The notes below the pieces were generated by a model. It was not told the origin of the DNA and did no database searches. It worked only from the letters and a program-made list of their open reading frames with translations. A program made the position numbers and the translations under genes. Shown one piece after another: positions 54,402 to 64,000 of a stretch of DNA of 64,000 nt (within the stretch, counting starts at the first letter, position 1; each line of letters starts with the position of its first letter). The DNA comes from Lithodes maja (taxonomy: Eukaryota > Arthropoda > Malacostraca > Decapoda > Lithodidae), in assembly GCA_037953745.1 (NCBI GenBank), contig JBAKBP010007093.1, forward strand, positions 1 through 64,000. The letters run 5' to 3'.

Positions 54402-56749
54402 TGTCGAGACTCGTAAATAACTCGACAGTTTAGGTTTAGTAAACATACTGGAAGTTCAAATTAGGCACCAGTATTAGGTTAAGATATATATCTTTATAAA
54501 AGATATGTACTATTTCGTATTAAGTTTATATGGGTTTATCATCCTTTATAATATCGGATTATCATTACAATTAATCAGGTATATCTTGTAGATAGTTAAC
54601 CTCGCCGCTGCGCACCCCCTATAGTATACAGGCACCCCTGTGTGGAGGTATGACGATTTGGGCGACCCTTGCAAATATCGATGAAAAGAACATCAACGTG
54701 TAGGGAATGTTCGCGCGCATCGAGCCATATATATTTGACCCCACAAAAAATGTCGGGTGGGGGGGCGGTCCGTAGTTGAAGAAAGTGGAGCGAATGGCAT
54801 CGCATGGCCAGATTGTCATAGCGCGGCAAGATTTCCCGGGTGAATATTTGCGCGCCCAGGGTGTAGAATGAGAGGGAGGAGACGGAGGGTTAGGGCATAA
54901 TCTCGCGTATTTATCCGATTTTCATCACTTCTATGCTATGTGGAGTATGTGTAGGTACTGTATGTGTAGGTATGTGTACGTATGTAGGCCACCCATATAC
55001 CACGGAATATGCCGCATATAGACCAAATATGCGACATATAAGCGAATTATGAGAGAGTTTAGAGGCGGGAACTGAGGTGAGAGAGTTTATGCGGGAGACA
55101 AGTGCTTGCGTATCGCTTGAGTGAGTGCGGGTTTAGCGTGTGGCGGGGCGGTATCGAGAGTTGCCAAGTTGTACAGGGTCTGTTGGCTGTAATATCACGT
55201 AAATATCGTATCTTCAGCACTGTCATGCTATATATAAAGTACGTGTATGTATGTAGGCCACCCATATACCAAGGAATATGCCGCATATAGACCAAATATG
55301 CGACATATAAGCGAATTATGAGAGTTTAGAGGTGGGAACTAAGGTGAGAGACTATATGCGGGAGACAAGTGCTTGTGTACCGCTTGAGTGAGTGCTGGGT
55401 GGCGGGGTGGTATCGAGAGTTGCCAAGTTGTACAGGGTCTGTTGGCTGTAATATCACGTATATATCGTATATTCAGCACTGCCATGCTATATATAAAGTA
55501 TGTGAACGTATGTAGGCGACCCATATAACAATGAATATACCGCATATAGACCAATTATGCTATATATAACACTTATGAATGTGTTTAGTTGGAGTGAGTG
55601 AGTGGGTGAGAGGGAGGGAGGGAAGTCTGTGTGTCGCTGTCCAAGGCCAGCCACGGCAGTCAGCTGTATGTTAGGGCGGCGTTGGCAGGGCCAGTAGAGG
55701 TCCTGGATGGCAATATTATGGTTGTCCCTGTTGCCGTTGCCGTTGTCGCCTTGCCCTTCGTCCCTTTCTTCCCTTTGGCAGGGGCAGGGGAAGGACCAGG
55801 GGCAGGAGCAGTGGCAAGGGCAGAGGCGGCAGGGGCGGCTGGTGGTGGTGGTGGTGGTGGTACGGTGGTAGTGGCAGAGGTACAAGTTTTCTTACCCATG
55901 CCCTTCCCAGTCTTCCTAGTGGCCTCCGCAGGTCCTGCAGCCCCAGGGCGGCCTCCTGCGTCGGTGGTAGTGGTGGCAGTGGTTGCAGTGGTGGTGGTAG
56001 TGGTGGTAGCAGTTGCCTGGGTGGTCGTGGCAGTGTCCCCAAAAGACAATGACCTCTGTGCACTGCTCCTGCTTGCACGTGTTTTATGTGCTTTACGTGC
56101 AGGTTCCTCGTCCTCGGAGACACTCGTGCTGTAGTAATGGAAGTCCGGGTCTTTAGCAGCCACTCTCTGCCTTCCACGGCCGCTGACACCACCAGAAGGA
56201 GGGCTGGTTGTGTCATCAGGGCGAGAGCGTGAGGGATGTCTAGGCTCCATGACAAGACTGTGCTTGTGTACTGCTTGATTGGGTGCGGGGCGAGCGTGTG
56301 GCGTGGTGGTATCGAGAGTTGCCAAGTTGTACTGCACCCACACCAATTTGTAGCCGCCTGGCTGTAAGACCGCAGTTTTGGTACGCGTTCAAAAACTGGT
56401 TCTGCAGTGCAGCGGTAAAACTCTTATTAGTGTTTTAGCACTTGCCGGGTTAAATGACGCATTGGTGGATATGAACTGCGCATGCGTCATTTTTGGACAA
56501 GCGGGTTAATTGCCGGGAACAGACAGACTCACTTTATCTACGACCTCGTGAACAACTCCTTCCAACCGCTCCAATACAACCACCTGTTTCATGCTATGTC
56601 ACTCTAATTCTTATCTCCTAATGGCCACTATACCTGCTATCTATTCCTAATTCTCTCCTTGAGCTATCCATCACTATCAACGTTTAAAGTAAGTTAACTC
56701 TTGTAAGTTTATAGGTAAATTTCACGTTGTTTACTCTTGAATTCTTACA
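54402..56749 (+). repeat. BEL-2 3' LTR, interrupted by a TTAA element
   Basis: Pieces 54402-54595 and 56450-56749 match the 5' LTR pieces. In the 5' LTR the corresponding site reads gatacttaaatgacgc, which identifies the duplicated TTAA here. Confidence 0.88.
54596..56453 (-). mobile_element. TTAA-flanked piggyBac-like element with internal tandem repeats
   Basis: Both ends carry TTAA (54596-54599, 56450-56453), and the empty site with one TTAA exists in the BEL-2 5' LTR. The ends (ttaacctcgccgctgcgc; reversed right end ttaacccggcaagtgct) are only weakly similar. Inside, ~264-bp units begin tatgtaggcc at 54981, 55249 and 55509; part of the unit recurs near 56262-56335. A 200-codon minus-strand frame from 56250 is Thr/Ala/Pro-rich with HYYSTSVSEDEEP near its start. 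It could be the disordered N-terminus of a transposase, but no catalytic core is present. Confidence 0.65.
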
Positions 56750-56754
56750 ATAAC

Positions 56755-57610
56755 AGTCCGACTACAAATAGTTCTGAACCTCCTTCTCAACTACCTATAC
56801 CTCTCACTAAATCTCATACTTCTCCTTCCTTATCTCAAACATCATCAACGCCATCTGAAAATAGCCCTGAAACTTCTTTGCAACTACCTATACCTCTCAC
56901 TAAATCTCCTAAGCCCTCTACCTTTACTCATATCTCACCTACCCCTTCACCTAATCCTTCCACCATTTCTAAATCTAGCTATACCGCCCCTCATCCTGTT
57001 CCAAAAAATGCCAAAAATGAAATTAAGGGCACCATCTTTAATGCCACCTTTATCTAATCCACCATGTCTAAGATCTGGCCGACGTGTGACTCCACCTAAA
57101 AGATGGGCCCCCACCTTCAAGCCGACCTACAAAAGGCGGGCTCCCACCAAAGCCACCACCTAGCAACATCAGAAGGTCACCGCCACTCCTAGTGCGAGGT
57201 CAACTCCTCAACCTGCCCCACCAGCCCCTAACCCTACTGACACTACCACCACGATGAAGATCAACAGCTTGTTTGTGTCCTCAGACAACACCAGGACTAT
57301 CATCAACTCTCCTGCCCATCTAGTTCATGTGGCAAATTCCTCAAAGACTCCTCTTCAACTGACCGTGGAAATTGACACCAACAGCCCTATTGACATCCCT
57401 TCAGCCATCTGGTGTCTAGTGCTACAAAACCTAGAACCCCCTCTCTCTACCAAAACTTTCAGAACATATGACCTTAGATCTCGAGGCTGAGATTTTGTTT
57501 TGGAAGAAGGTGGTGAGATGACGGGGTTGGGAAACCTTGTCCTTGAGCAGCCTAACAAAACCAGAATAGCTGTCATCAAGGAAACAAGTCGAAGTGAAAG
57601 TGTATAACGT
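56755..57610 (+). pseudogene. Gypsy-3 pol C-terminal tail, right part
   Basis: Continues gypsy-3 after BEL-2: SPTTNSSEPPSQLPIPLTKS, a Ser/Pro/Thr-rich repeat-containing tail. After a frameshift comes PPCLRSGRRVTPPKRW, a motif typical of Ty3/gypsy pol C-termini. A further ~80-codon frame (57254-57490) ends in TKTFRTYDLRSRG. A purine-rich ggaagaaggtggtgag follows at ~57500, a candidate polypurine tract. Confidence 0.72.
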
Positions 57611-58890
57611 GAACTGATTCACTTCTTTAATCCAATATATACCTAGAACCTACGGCCTACGCCCAAGTCAGGATCCTTATATCCGCGTAATTATCGCCAG
57701 AGAATACTTATAATATTATTTCCCTTATTTGAAAGTCAAGAACCCTTTCCGTTGAGTTAGAATTCATTCTTTATCAAGATATCTGATCTCTATTAGTTCT
57801 TGTGAGTAATCTGATGATAAACGTTACTCGGGTCATATAATTCTTTCCACACCAATCTAGGAATTCAGATTGTACATTCCTTGATCGATTGCGCCTACCA
57901 TTTGGCTATTGATTCTATTTATTACTTTATCTAGTAATCCATTGATTATAATTGTATTTATGTTATAATACAACGCTACAGTAGTTCTGCGTTCTTTTAG
58001 GAATTTGCTAATTTATTCAGAACTCCTTTCATGCCACATCTTGGTATTCCCTAAGTGCAACTTCGTCGTGTACGCCCATTCAAGATAGCTCTTTGTTAAG
58101 CTATATTATCTCGCTCTTCCATTTGTGTTTCTTAATTAGTTGGTTAGTTTATGCCAATCTATATTAAATTATATTTTATCCATTACGATTCAGTCACTAT
58201 ATTTACTGTGAATCTGAGTTCCTCAACCCGTGTGATTTGACCTCATCTATGATCGAATATTGTCTTTCGTGTCTCATGTGAGAGATTATTCGCAATAAAC
58301 TCTTAGATAGTTGAATTCAGATTTAAACTATCTATCCCGCTAGACTCAAGTAGAATTCATATCTTTAGTCCCTGATTTTATATCGCACTAAAGGAAATTG
58401 TTATTTCCCAAGTCCCCAGTATATCCGACCTAGGGTCCTCAGGGCGGCACTTTTGATGGTCACCTGAGCGCGGCCAAATTCTCGTTTGCCCACCACGCAG
58501 ACTCGCTTACAACTGAGCGATAAGTTCCATATTGTACCTTGTCTTTGTCAGAATACTTCGCGTAAGACACTTTACTCGCATATGTATTATTCTCAATGAT
58601 TCTTTTTTGTGTATATATGTATCTGTCTATCATTGCGTATTTTCACTCTTCAATTACTATGTAAGTGACAAACTGACATTCATTAAAGAGTAAAACTAGT
58701 TAACTCTCTTAGTCACTAATTTACTTACTTGCTATTGAATATAATAGTAGAGTATAGTACCACATAACCTGTATTCTATGCCATTGAATAAATAAGAGTG
58801 TAATCTAACCTTTTGTGTTTATTGTGTTATCGTTGCCTGATTGAGTAAATACTTATCATATTAACTAAGCTCGATGTGATACAACGCTAC
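57518..58890 (+). repeat. Candidate gypsy-3 3' LTR
   Basis: Begins TGACGGGG just after the purine-rich tract and could end around tacaacgctaca near 58890. No second copy exists in the window, so boundaries and identity are inference. No gene seen. Confidence 0.35.
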
Positions 58891-58983
58891 AACTGACCTG
58901 TTGAGCATATTCCAAGTCTAAACATCCGAAACCCGGTTTGATAAATATAAATTACTGAAGCGAGTTGGATTACAACCTGGCAT

Positions 58984-59104
<121 letters not shown>

Positions 59105-59395
59105 TATTCATATATGGAAAAGTATTGTTTTATTTTCCTCCCTAGAACGTTATCAAGCTCAAAACAATATTCATAAGATCCCTTTTCAAGATAATTGTGT
59201 GTATTTCTCGGTATAAAAGTACCCCTGCCAAAGGCCCGTTCCTCCTAAATTGCGGGCTCGCTGTCGCTCACTAGCATAAAATCGGTACCTAAATTACATG
59301 TACGGGCTTAAAATCGCCAAACTAATGGAGCAGATGTCTTAATTTAAAAAAGCAAAAACTAATGCACTAAACATGAGCGAGAAGGGGTCAAGACT
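59105..59395 (+). repeat. Dispersed ~300-bp repeat, copy 1
   Basis: Shares ordered words with 59975-60310 and 62330-62620: a ttttatt start, tcaagct-aaacaa, aaggcc, ggctcgct-t-gctc, then ccaaactaatgg. Same orientation in all three. Unclassified, no coding content. Confidence 0.75.
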
Positions 59396-59397
59396 CT

Positions 59398-59590
59398 CCC
59401 CCCCCCCCCCCCCACACACACACACACACCTTAAAATACCTTACCATTTGAGGTCATTCTATTTTGACAGCCTCCCTTACACTTTCACACTCGACATCGT
59501 TATCCGTTAATGTATTACCCTGCCAAGAGAGAGAGAGAGAGTGTGTAGGGGTGGGGGGGGGGGGGGGGGAGAGAGAGAGAGAGAGAGAAC
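59398..59590. repeat. Opposed C-run/(CA)n and G-run/(GA)n tracts
   Basis: A C17-type run followed by (AC)n at about 59398-59430, then after ~100 bp (GA)n, gtgtgt, a long G run and (GA)n at 59526-59588. The two halves are roughly reverse complements (ctctcccc-ccacacac against gtgtgtagggg-ggagagag) and could fold back. Confidence 0.8.
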
Positions 59591-59631
59591 CAGTTGTAAA
59601 CGATATTAACTAGACAAAATAATATAAATTT

Positions 59632-59843
59632 TATACCCTGGTCATTATAGGTAGGCCACATAGATGGACCCCGAACCTATAATAACAAGGTGAGAGAGGA
59701 GCAGATTGTATCTATACCCTGGTCATTATAGGTAGGCCACATAGTTGGACCCCGAACCTATAATAACAAGGTGAGAGAGGAGCGGATTGTATCTATACCC
59801 TGGGCATTATTGGTAGGCCACATAGTTGGACCCCGAACCTATA
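59632..59843. repeat. 81-bp tandem repeat, ~2.6 copies
   Basis: Units start tataccctggtcattat at 59632, 59713 and 59794. Each contains an inverted pair (cattataggt and acctataataa) that could fold. Confidence 0.93.
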
Positions 59844-59974
59844 TAACTCAAAAGGGGCCGGAGCAAGTGGGCATACATTTTCACACCTGTTTCCCGATTT
59901 TACGTTTCCTAAATGGTAGAAACATTATCTGGGTTAGTTAAGGGGAGATGGGCTGTTTTTTTTGGTCTATTAAT

Positions 59975-60310
59975 TCATTTATTCATATAGTTTTTAATTT
60001 CCTTGCGAGACCTCCATCGAGCTTAGACAAATAACCCCTAGACCCCCCTTCAAGATAAATTTGTACATTTTTCTGTAGAAAAATTTCCCGACCGAAGGCC
60101 GGTTTCTCATAAAATTACAGGCTCGCTTTTGCTCGCCAGGAAAAAATCGACACCTAAATAGCACAAAAGGTCTAAAAATTGAAAACGAAATGGGGCGAAA
60201 TGTGTTAAAACCGCCAAACTAATGGGCCGAACGTCTTAAAATCTCGAAACTAATGGTGCTAAACACGAAGGAAAAAAGGGGCCAGAAAAACGGCCCATGT
60301 CCCCTTAAGC
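59975..60310 (+). repeat. Dispersed ~300-bp repeat, copy 2
   Basis: Aligns with copies at 59105 and 62330. Includes gaccgaaggccggt and gctcgccaggaaaaaatcg. Confidence 0.75.
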
Positions 60311-60357
60311 CGTTTATAAGTTATAGAGGTTAGTGGTCAAGGGTTTTGACCAACTTA

Positions 60358-60640
60358 TAATGAATGAACAATCGTGTGAGACAATAGAACCTATTATGTA
60401 GCGGGTTGTAGTGGTGTAACGCTACTTAATGAATGAACAATCGTGTGAGACAATAGAACCTATTATGTAGCGGGTTGTAGTGGGTGTAACGCTACTTAAT
60501 GAATGAACAATCGTGTGAGACAATAGAACCTATTATGTAGCGGGTTGTAGTGGGTGTAACGCTACTTAATGAATGAACAATCGTGTGAGACAATAGAACC
60601 TATTATGTAGCGGGTTGTAGTGGGTGTAACGCTACTTAAT
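60358..60640. repeat. 70-bp tandem repeat, 4 copies
   Basis: Four units starting tgaatgaacaatcgtgtgag at 60361, 60430, 60500 and 60570. They are identical except for one missing base in the first. Recent expansion. Confidence 0.97.
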
Positions 60641-60855
60641 TTAACCGATTCAGTATCAGGGACGTCCTTTTCATCATATTCTGGCAACTATTAGACAATT
60701 GTATTAAGCTTAGGAAGGACCTCCAGCAATAATAAGGCTTCAAACCATCTCAACCAACCCTTTTAACTACCACAGATCCTTCCAAAGCTGCATATTATCG
60801 TCTAAATATAGCTAGCATAAGATATAACACATGTCGCTGGTACTCAAAGGGTTAA
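60641..60855. mobile_element. TTAA-flanked MITE, 215 bp
   Basis: Left end ttaaccgattcagtatcagg and reversed right end ttaaccctttgagtaccagc match at most of ~23 positions and both begin with TTAA. This is a piggyBac-like non-autonomous element with no coding content. Confidence 0.65.
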
Positions 60856-60894
60856 ATGGTTACTGTTGTTGTAGTAACACACATAATATAATGT

Positions 60895-61091
60895 ATTCGC
60901 TGTAAGTAGGCGATAAATTATGACCTCTATCCTCTGTAACTCAAAAACTACTATAGTAATCGAGCTAATATTTCTACTATTTGGGAAGGATCAGCCAGAG
61001 AATAGGTGTGGAGATATACAGCCAATTTGCTCTAGCCCTTTTTGAGTTACAGAGGATAGAGTTAATGATTTCCCGCCTACTTACAGCGAAT
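60895..61091. repeat. Inverted repeat with 53-bp arms
   Basis: Arm 60895-60947 (attcgctgtaagtaggcg ... tgtaactcaaaaa) is the reverse complement of 61039-61091 with about eight mismatches. A 91-bp loop lies between. Unclassified foldback. Confidence 0.9.
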
Positions 61092-61659
61092 AGACTATAG
61101 TACATAATAATAGTGGGATATACCTGTAGATACATCGACGGAAGATAAACGAAGAAGAACAGATGAGGAGAAGTTGACGACAACGTTAACAATAATATAA
61201 GCCACAGTTCATGACGTCATCATTAATAGCTGTGTTTTTCCTATCTAACCTAATTGCTCTACCAACATGTTCAGGTTTATTTAGATATTTTTCGCTTTCA
61301 CTTAAATCGACCCTTTTAAGATTATGACACATTTTGACAGTATATTCTGGCTATCATTATTCAATTTTAGAGAGTTTACGAAGGATCTGTGGGAATTATA
61401 TGGACAAAGTCTATCTCATTTACCCCTCTGTCTTCCATATCCCCATTCTAATCTGAATATAATCGTCTGATAATAGCCAGAAAACAGTAAAATATGCACA
61501 CCGGATATTGGAAGGGTCACGTAGTCAGATGACATGGAACCTCGATGGTTTTGATAAATATTGCTCTGTATTTCCTTGTACCTACTACAATATAGGGCAA
61601 ATATACTATTGTATCAGCCCTCATTGTCATGAGAATTAACTGATGTGATGTAAAATATA

Positions 61660-61716
61660 TATGTATCAAATTTTGTAATTTTCATGACAATAAACTTTTT
61701 GAATTGAATTGAATTG
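61660..61716 (+). repeat. Short (GAATT)n tail, possible LINE end
   Basis: An aataaa-like signal (caataaactt) is followed by ttgaattgaattgaattg, a pattern seen at the 3' ends of some LINEs. No upstream protein is readable. Confidence 0.4.
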
Positions 61717-61755
61717 ATATGGATCAGTCATTGTCGCTGATCATTTGATAGATCC

Positions 61756-62194
61756 TTAACCCACTGAGCCCCAGCTAGTTATAAATAAATGTACCACCAG
61801 GGACCGGCAGGATTTGATTTTTTTTTCCCAGAAACAATAGCGAATGGGTTAGGAATGAAGGAATAACCACAAAAAAACGATCAAAAAGGTCAAAAATTGG
61901 TCCTACGGAGCCCCCGAAAGTAGATTTTACAAGAGTAAAAAATTGAAGGCAAATACACCCAAAATACCGTTTTTTGCGCGCTCACGCGCACGCGGTTGGA
62001 CTTTGAGAGTTTTCAACCATCGGCATGGTTGCTTGGGATACTTACACAGTTCCCATACAAATCTGAGCCCTCTAAGTGCCATAGGACAGGAGTAATTGGG
62101 ACCGGAGTACCTGTGACGACACGTTGTCGTCGCTGGGGTTATCGTTACATACATTGACGACGAACGTTGTCGTCGCTGGGGTTCAGTGGGTTAA
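61756..62194. mobile_element. TTAA-flanked MITE, 439 bp
   Basis: The ends are a 20-bp terminal inverted repeat with one mismatch: left ttaacccactgagccccagc, right gctggggttcagtgggttaa. TTAA at both ends. An internal duplicated gttgtcgtcgctggggtt lies near the right end. piggyBac-like, no transposase. Confidence 0.85.
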
Positions 62195-62329
62195 AGTTGA
62201 TCTGACATGGTTAGCATCTCTCTTGGTCTATATTCTGTGAGAATCTTGTATAATAATGTATGTGCTTCCGTCATTATACAGCATCAAACACTCTTACTTT
62301 TAAGGGGAAATATTTTGATCTATTTATTT

Positions 62330-62620
62330 GTATATTATTTTATTATTACTATTATATTTTAGTTAGCTCCCTAGACCTCCATCAAGCTTAAACAAATAAC
62401 ACCAAGACCCCTCGTCGAAATATATGTGTGCATTTTTCGGTAGAAAAATGCCCCGGCCGAAGGCCAGTTGTATCAAAAGTGCATGCTTGCTAATATTCGC
62501 CAGGAACAAAATTGTCATGTAAGTGGCACGAAAGGTATTACAATTGACCAAAACATGGGGCGAAAGGTCTTCAAAATAGCCAAACTAATAAGCGAACGAC
62601 TTAGGAACATAAGACCATAT
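62330..62620 (+). repeat. Dispersed ~300-bp repeat, copy 3
   Basis: Aligns with the copies at 59105 and 59975 (ctccatcaagcttaaacaa, gccgaaggcc, cgccagga, ccaaactaat). Confidence 0.75.
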
Positions 62621-62829
62621 ACACAGGCAAGAGTTCTCTCTGTGTTTTCCCCCACCCAATCTATCTACCTGTCAGTATCAATTATTTGCATAGGAATTAG
62701 CCTATTATGAACTATGTAATCTGCATAAGGCCGACCGGCTCACTCAAGGCAGATCTTATTCACACCCAACCCATATCATTCATTATGACAATCCAGGTTG
62801 AGCTTGAAACATTATACCGTTCCTGAGCT

Positions 62830-63655
62830 AGTCCCTGCACTTGGTAATCTATTCCACACAATCTGCATCTCAGTTTCCAAACCAGTGCTTACTTAACACA
62901 ATTCTGAAGCGGAACTTATCCAATTTGAAGCCATTTAAACGGGTTATATCACAGTTATTATGCTTTAATACCTTATTAATAACTACCTTATTGATACCTT
63001 TCACCCATTTAAAAACCTCTACTATATCTCCTTTACATTTTCGTCTTTCTATTGAATAGTAACCCAAGGTTTTTCAGCTTCTCCTCATACGAGATATTTC
63101 TACAAATGTGGAATCTGGATCATTTACGTCCTTCGTTGGATTGCTCCAGAGAGTTAATACGCTGTCTACAATAAGGGCACCCAGACTGTAAAGAATGGTG
63201 CAATGCTAAGTAAAGTTTTAAGATAACGTTAACAGTTGTGTTACTCACACTCCTAGATATGAATTCCAGAACCCTGTTTGTCGTGTTTCGAACAATTATA
63301 CATTGTGTTCTAGGTTTCAGATCATTGCTAACGAGCACACCCAGCTCGTGTTTACAGTCTGAGTTACCTAATTCTACATTATCTACTTTACAGTATATAT
63401 TGCATCTAAATTCAACTTCCCCATTCTTATTATCATGCATTTATCCATATTGAAACTTATATGCCATTTCATTGACCATTCATGTAAAGTATCTAGATAT
63501 CTTTGGAGACATTCAATCTCAGGGTCTGAATCTAATATTCTCCCCATTTTGGTATCGTCTTCAAATGTATTATCCTGCTATTTATACCTAAATCAAGGTA
63601 GTTTATATAGATAACAAACAACAGGGGGCCCAGTACATAACTTTGAGGAACGTCA
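62830..63655 (-). pseudogene. CR1/jockey-type LINE RT C-terminal remnant
   Basis: Minus strand, multiple frames. From the right: VLGPLLFVIYIN-like RT motif B/C context near 63640, then IECLQRYLDTLHEWSMKWH, then HDNKNGEVEFRCNIYC and HELGVLVSNDLKPRTQC (63120-63440). The end is VEVFKWVKGINKVV with FKLDKFRFR (62870-63067). These follow the order of the ORF at 3844-6566 (LGV/QGVTISSNLKPSQQC, IQVFKIIKGIDN). Old and frameshifted. Confidence 0.82.
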
Positions 63656-63950
63656 CTTTTTACTGAACCCTTATCTCAAAACTAATTCAACATAACATGA
63701 GGGAGGAGGGGATCCAAAAAAACACCCCTTTATGGCAGTAGAAATGGCTAACCAATATTAGGAGAAGATGAAGGGAAAAAGAGTGTCCGAAAGAGGAGAC
63801 GGAGAGGAGTTGATTGGTCTGTATGGGAACAAAAGAACCCATTATACAGGGGTACGGTGGGCGGGGACCTACTGACCATACTCATTATTGGTTAACCTTT
63901 CACAGTCACCGACTCATTCCCAGGTAGATCCGCTAATTTACACACGGGCA
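63656..63950. other. No recognised feature
   Basis: Non-coding by inspection. A ttaacctttcacagtcacc motif at 63893 resembles a TTAA-type transposon end, but no partner end is visible in the window. Confidence 0.4.
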
Positions 63951-63956
63951 GATTTT

Positions 63957-64000
63957 TATCTGTGTTTGTGTGTGAGTGTGTGTGTGTGTGTGCTTGTGTG
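63957..64000. repeat. (TG)n microsatellite at window edge
   Basis: TG/GT dinucleotide run with minor interruptions, continuing past the end of the window. Confidence 0.85.

Larger units (their letters stand above)
27909..56749 (+). mobile_element. BEL-2: BEL/Pao retrotransposon hosting later insertions
   Basis: Two copies of a TGTC...TTACA LTR (27909-28070 plus 29608-29936, and 54402-54595 plus 56450-56749) bound a plus-strand BEL/Pao coding region. Flanks are acaac at 27904-27908 and ataac at 56750-56754, a 4/5-matching TSD. Reading gypsy-3 across them gives SNQNN then SPTTNSSEPPS, a clean junction. The coding order is gag, knuckles, protease, RT, RNase H, integrase and C-terminal tail. Insertions: RTE LINE with SINE in the 5' LTR, a TTAA MITE in the leader, a jockey LINE in pol, gypsy-1 in the tail and a TTAA element in the 3' LTR. 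Without these it would be roughly 8-9 kb. Confidence 0.88.

Noticed and set aside
55631..56134. Plus-strand Gly/Val/Ala-rich frame of 167 codons
   Set aside because: Shadow of the Thr/Ala/Pro-rich minus-strand sequence; composition-driven. The minus-strand frame has the more protein-like N-terminus.
60361..60637. CRISPR-like array
   Set aside because: Adjacent identical 70-bp units without unique spacers.
63893..63920. Another TTAA-type transposon end
   Set aside because: Only one end is visible; the partner would lie outside the window or not exist.

Overview
This window looks like transposon-packed nuclear DNA from an arthropod. A decapod crustacean is my best guess, from the mix of BEL/Pao, SCAN-gag Ty3/gypsy, jockey/CR1/RTE LINEs, a Penelope-like GIY-YIG remnant, TTAA-flanked elements and very long (TA)n tracts; the species cannot be fixed from the sequence. 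I found no host protein-coding gene, rRNA or functional tRNA gene. Almost every open frame that makes sense belongs to a retroelement, and nearly all of these are broken.

Left part (1-25 kb). A minus-strand BEL/Pao element, BEL-1 (1688-11218), lies between (TA)n tracts. It has two ~798-bp LTRs, a primer-binding-like site, a polypurine tract and an intact gag-protease frame, but its RT core is deleted. Its integrase is split by a 2.9-kb CR1/jockey-type LINE. Next come a 244-bp near-perfect palindrome between (TA)n arrays, a LINE fragment split by a 532-bp CAA-tailed retroposon with a 14-bp target-site duplication (TSD), several minisatellites, a Penelope-like GIY-YIG remnant, a SINE fragment and two more LINE fragments. 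The stretch 20.8-24.6 kb is AT-rich and I recognise nothing in it.

Central part (25.7-58.9 kb) is a four-level nest. Ty3/gypsy element gypsy-3 (25736-27908, resuming 56755-57610) is interrupted by a second BEL/Pao, BEL-2 (27909-56749; LTR, leader, gag, pol, C-terminal tail, LTR). BEL-2's last coding segment is interrupted by gypsy-1 (38515-54169), which is interrupted by the oppositely oriented gypsy-2 (43592-51559). At each junction I can see a short TSD, exact or nearly so, and the reading frame resumes across the insertion. Smaller elements sit in the layers: an RTE LINE carrying a tRNA-type SINE in the BEL-2 5' LTR, a TTAA-flanked element in its 3' LTR, a jockey LINE in its pol, and a CAA-tailed retroposon in gypsy-1 gag. 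Gypsy-1 and gypsy-2 have SCAN-like gag and integrase upstream of RT/RNase H, as in the Gmr1-like clade. The BEL-2 leader holds an unexpected SGNH-hydrolase-like frame.

Right part (58.9-64 kb) is non-coding repeat DNA: (TA)n, three copies of an unclassified ~300-bp repeat, 81-bp and 70-bp tandem arrays, two TTAA-flanked MITE-like units, a 53-bp-arm inverted repeat, and a decayed CR1-like LINE end.
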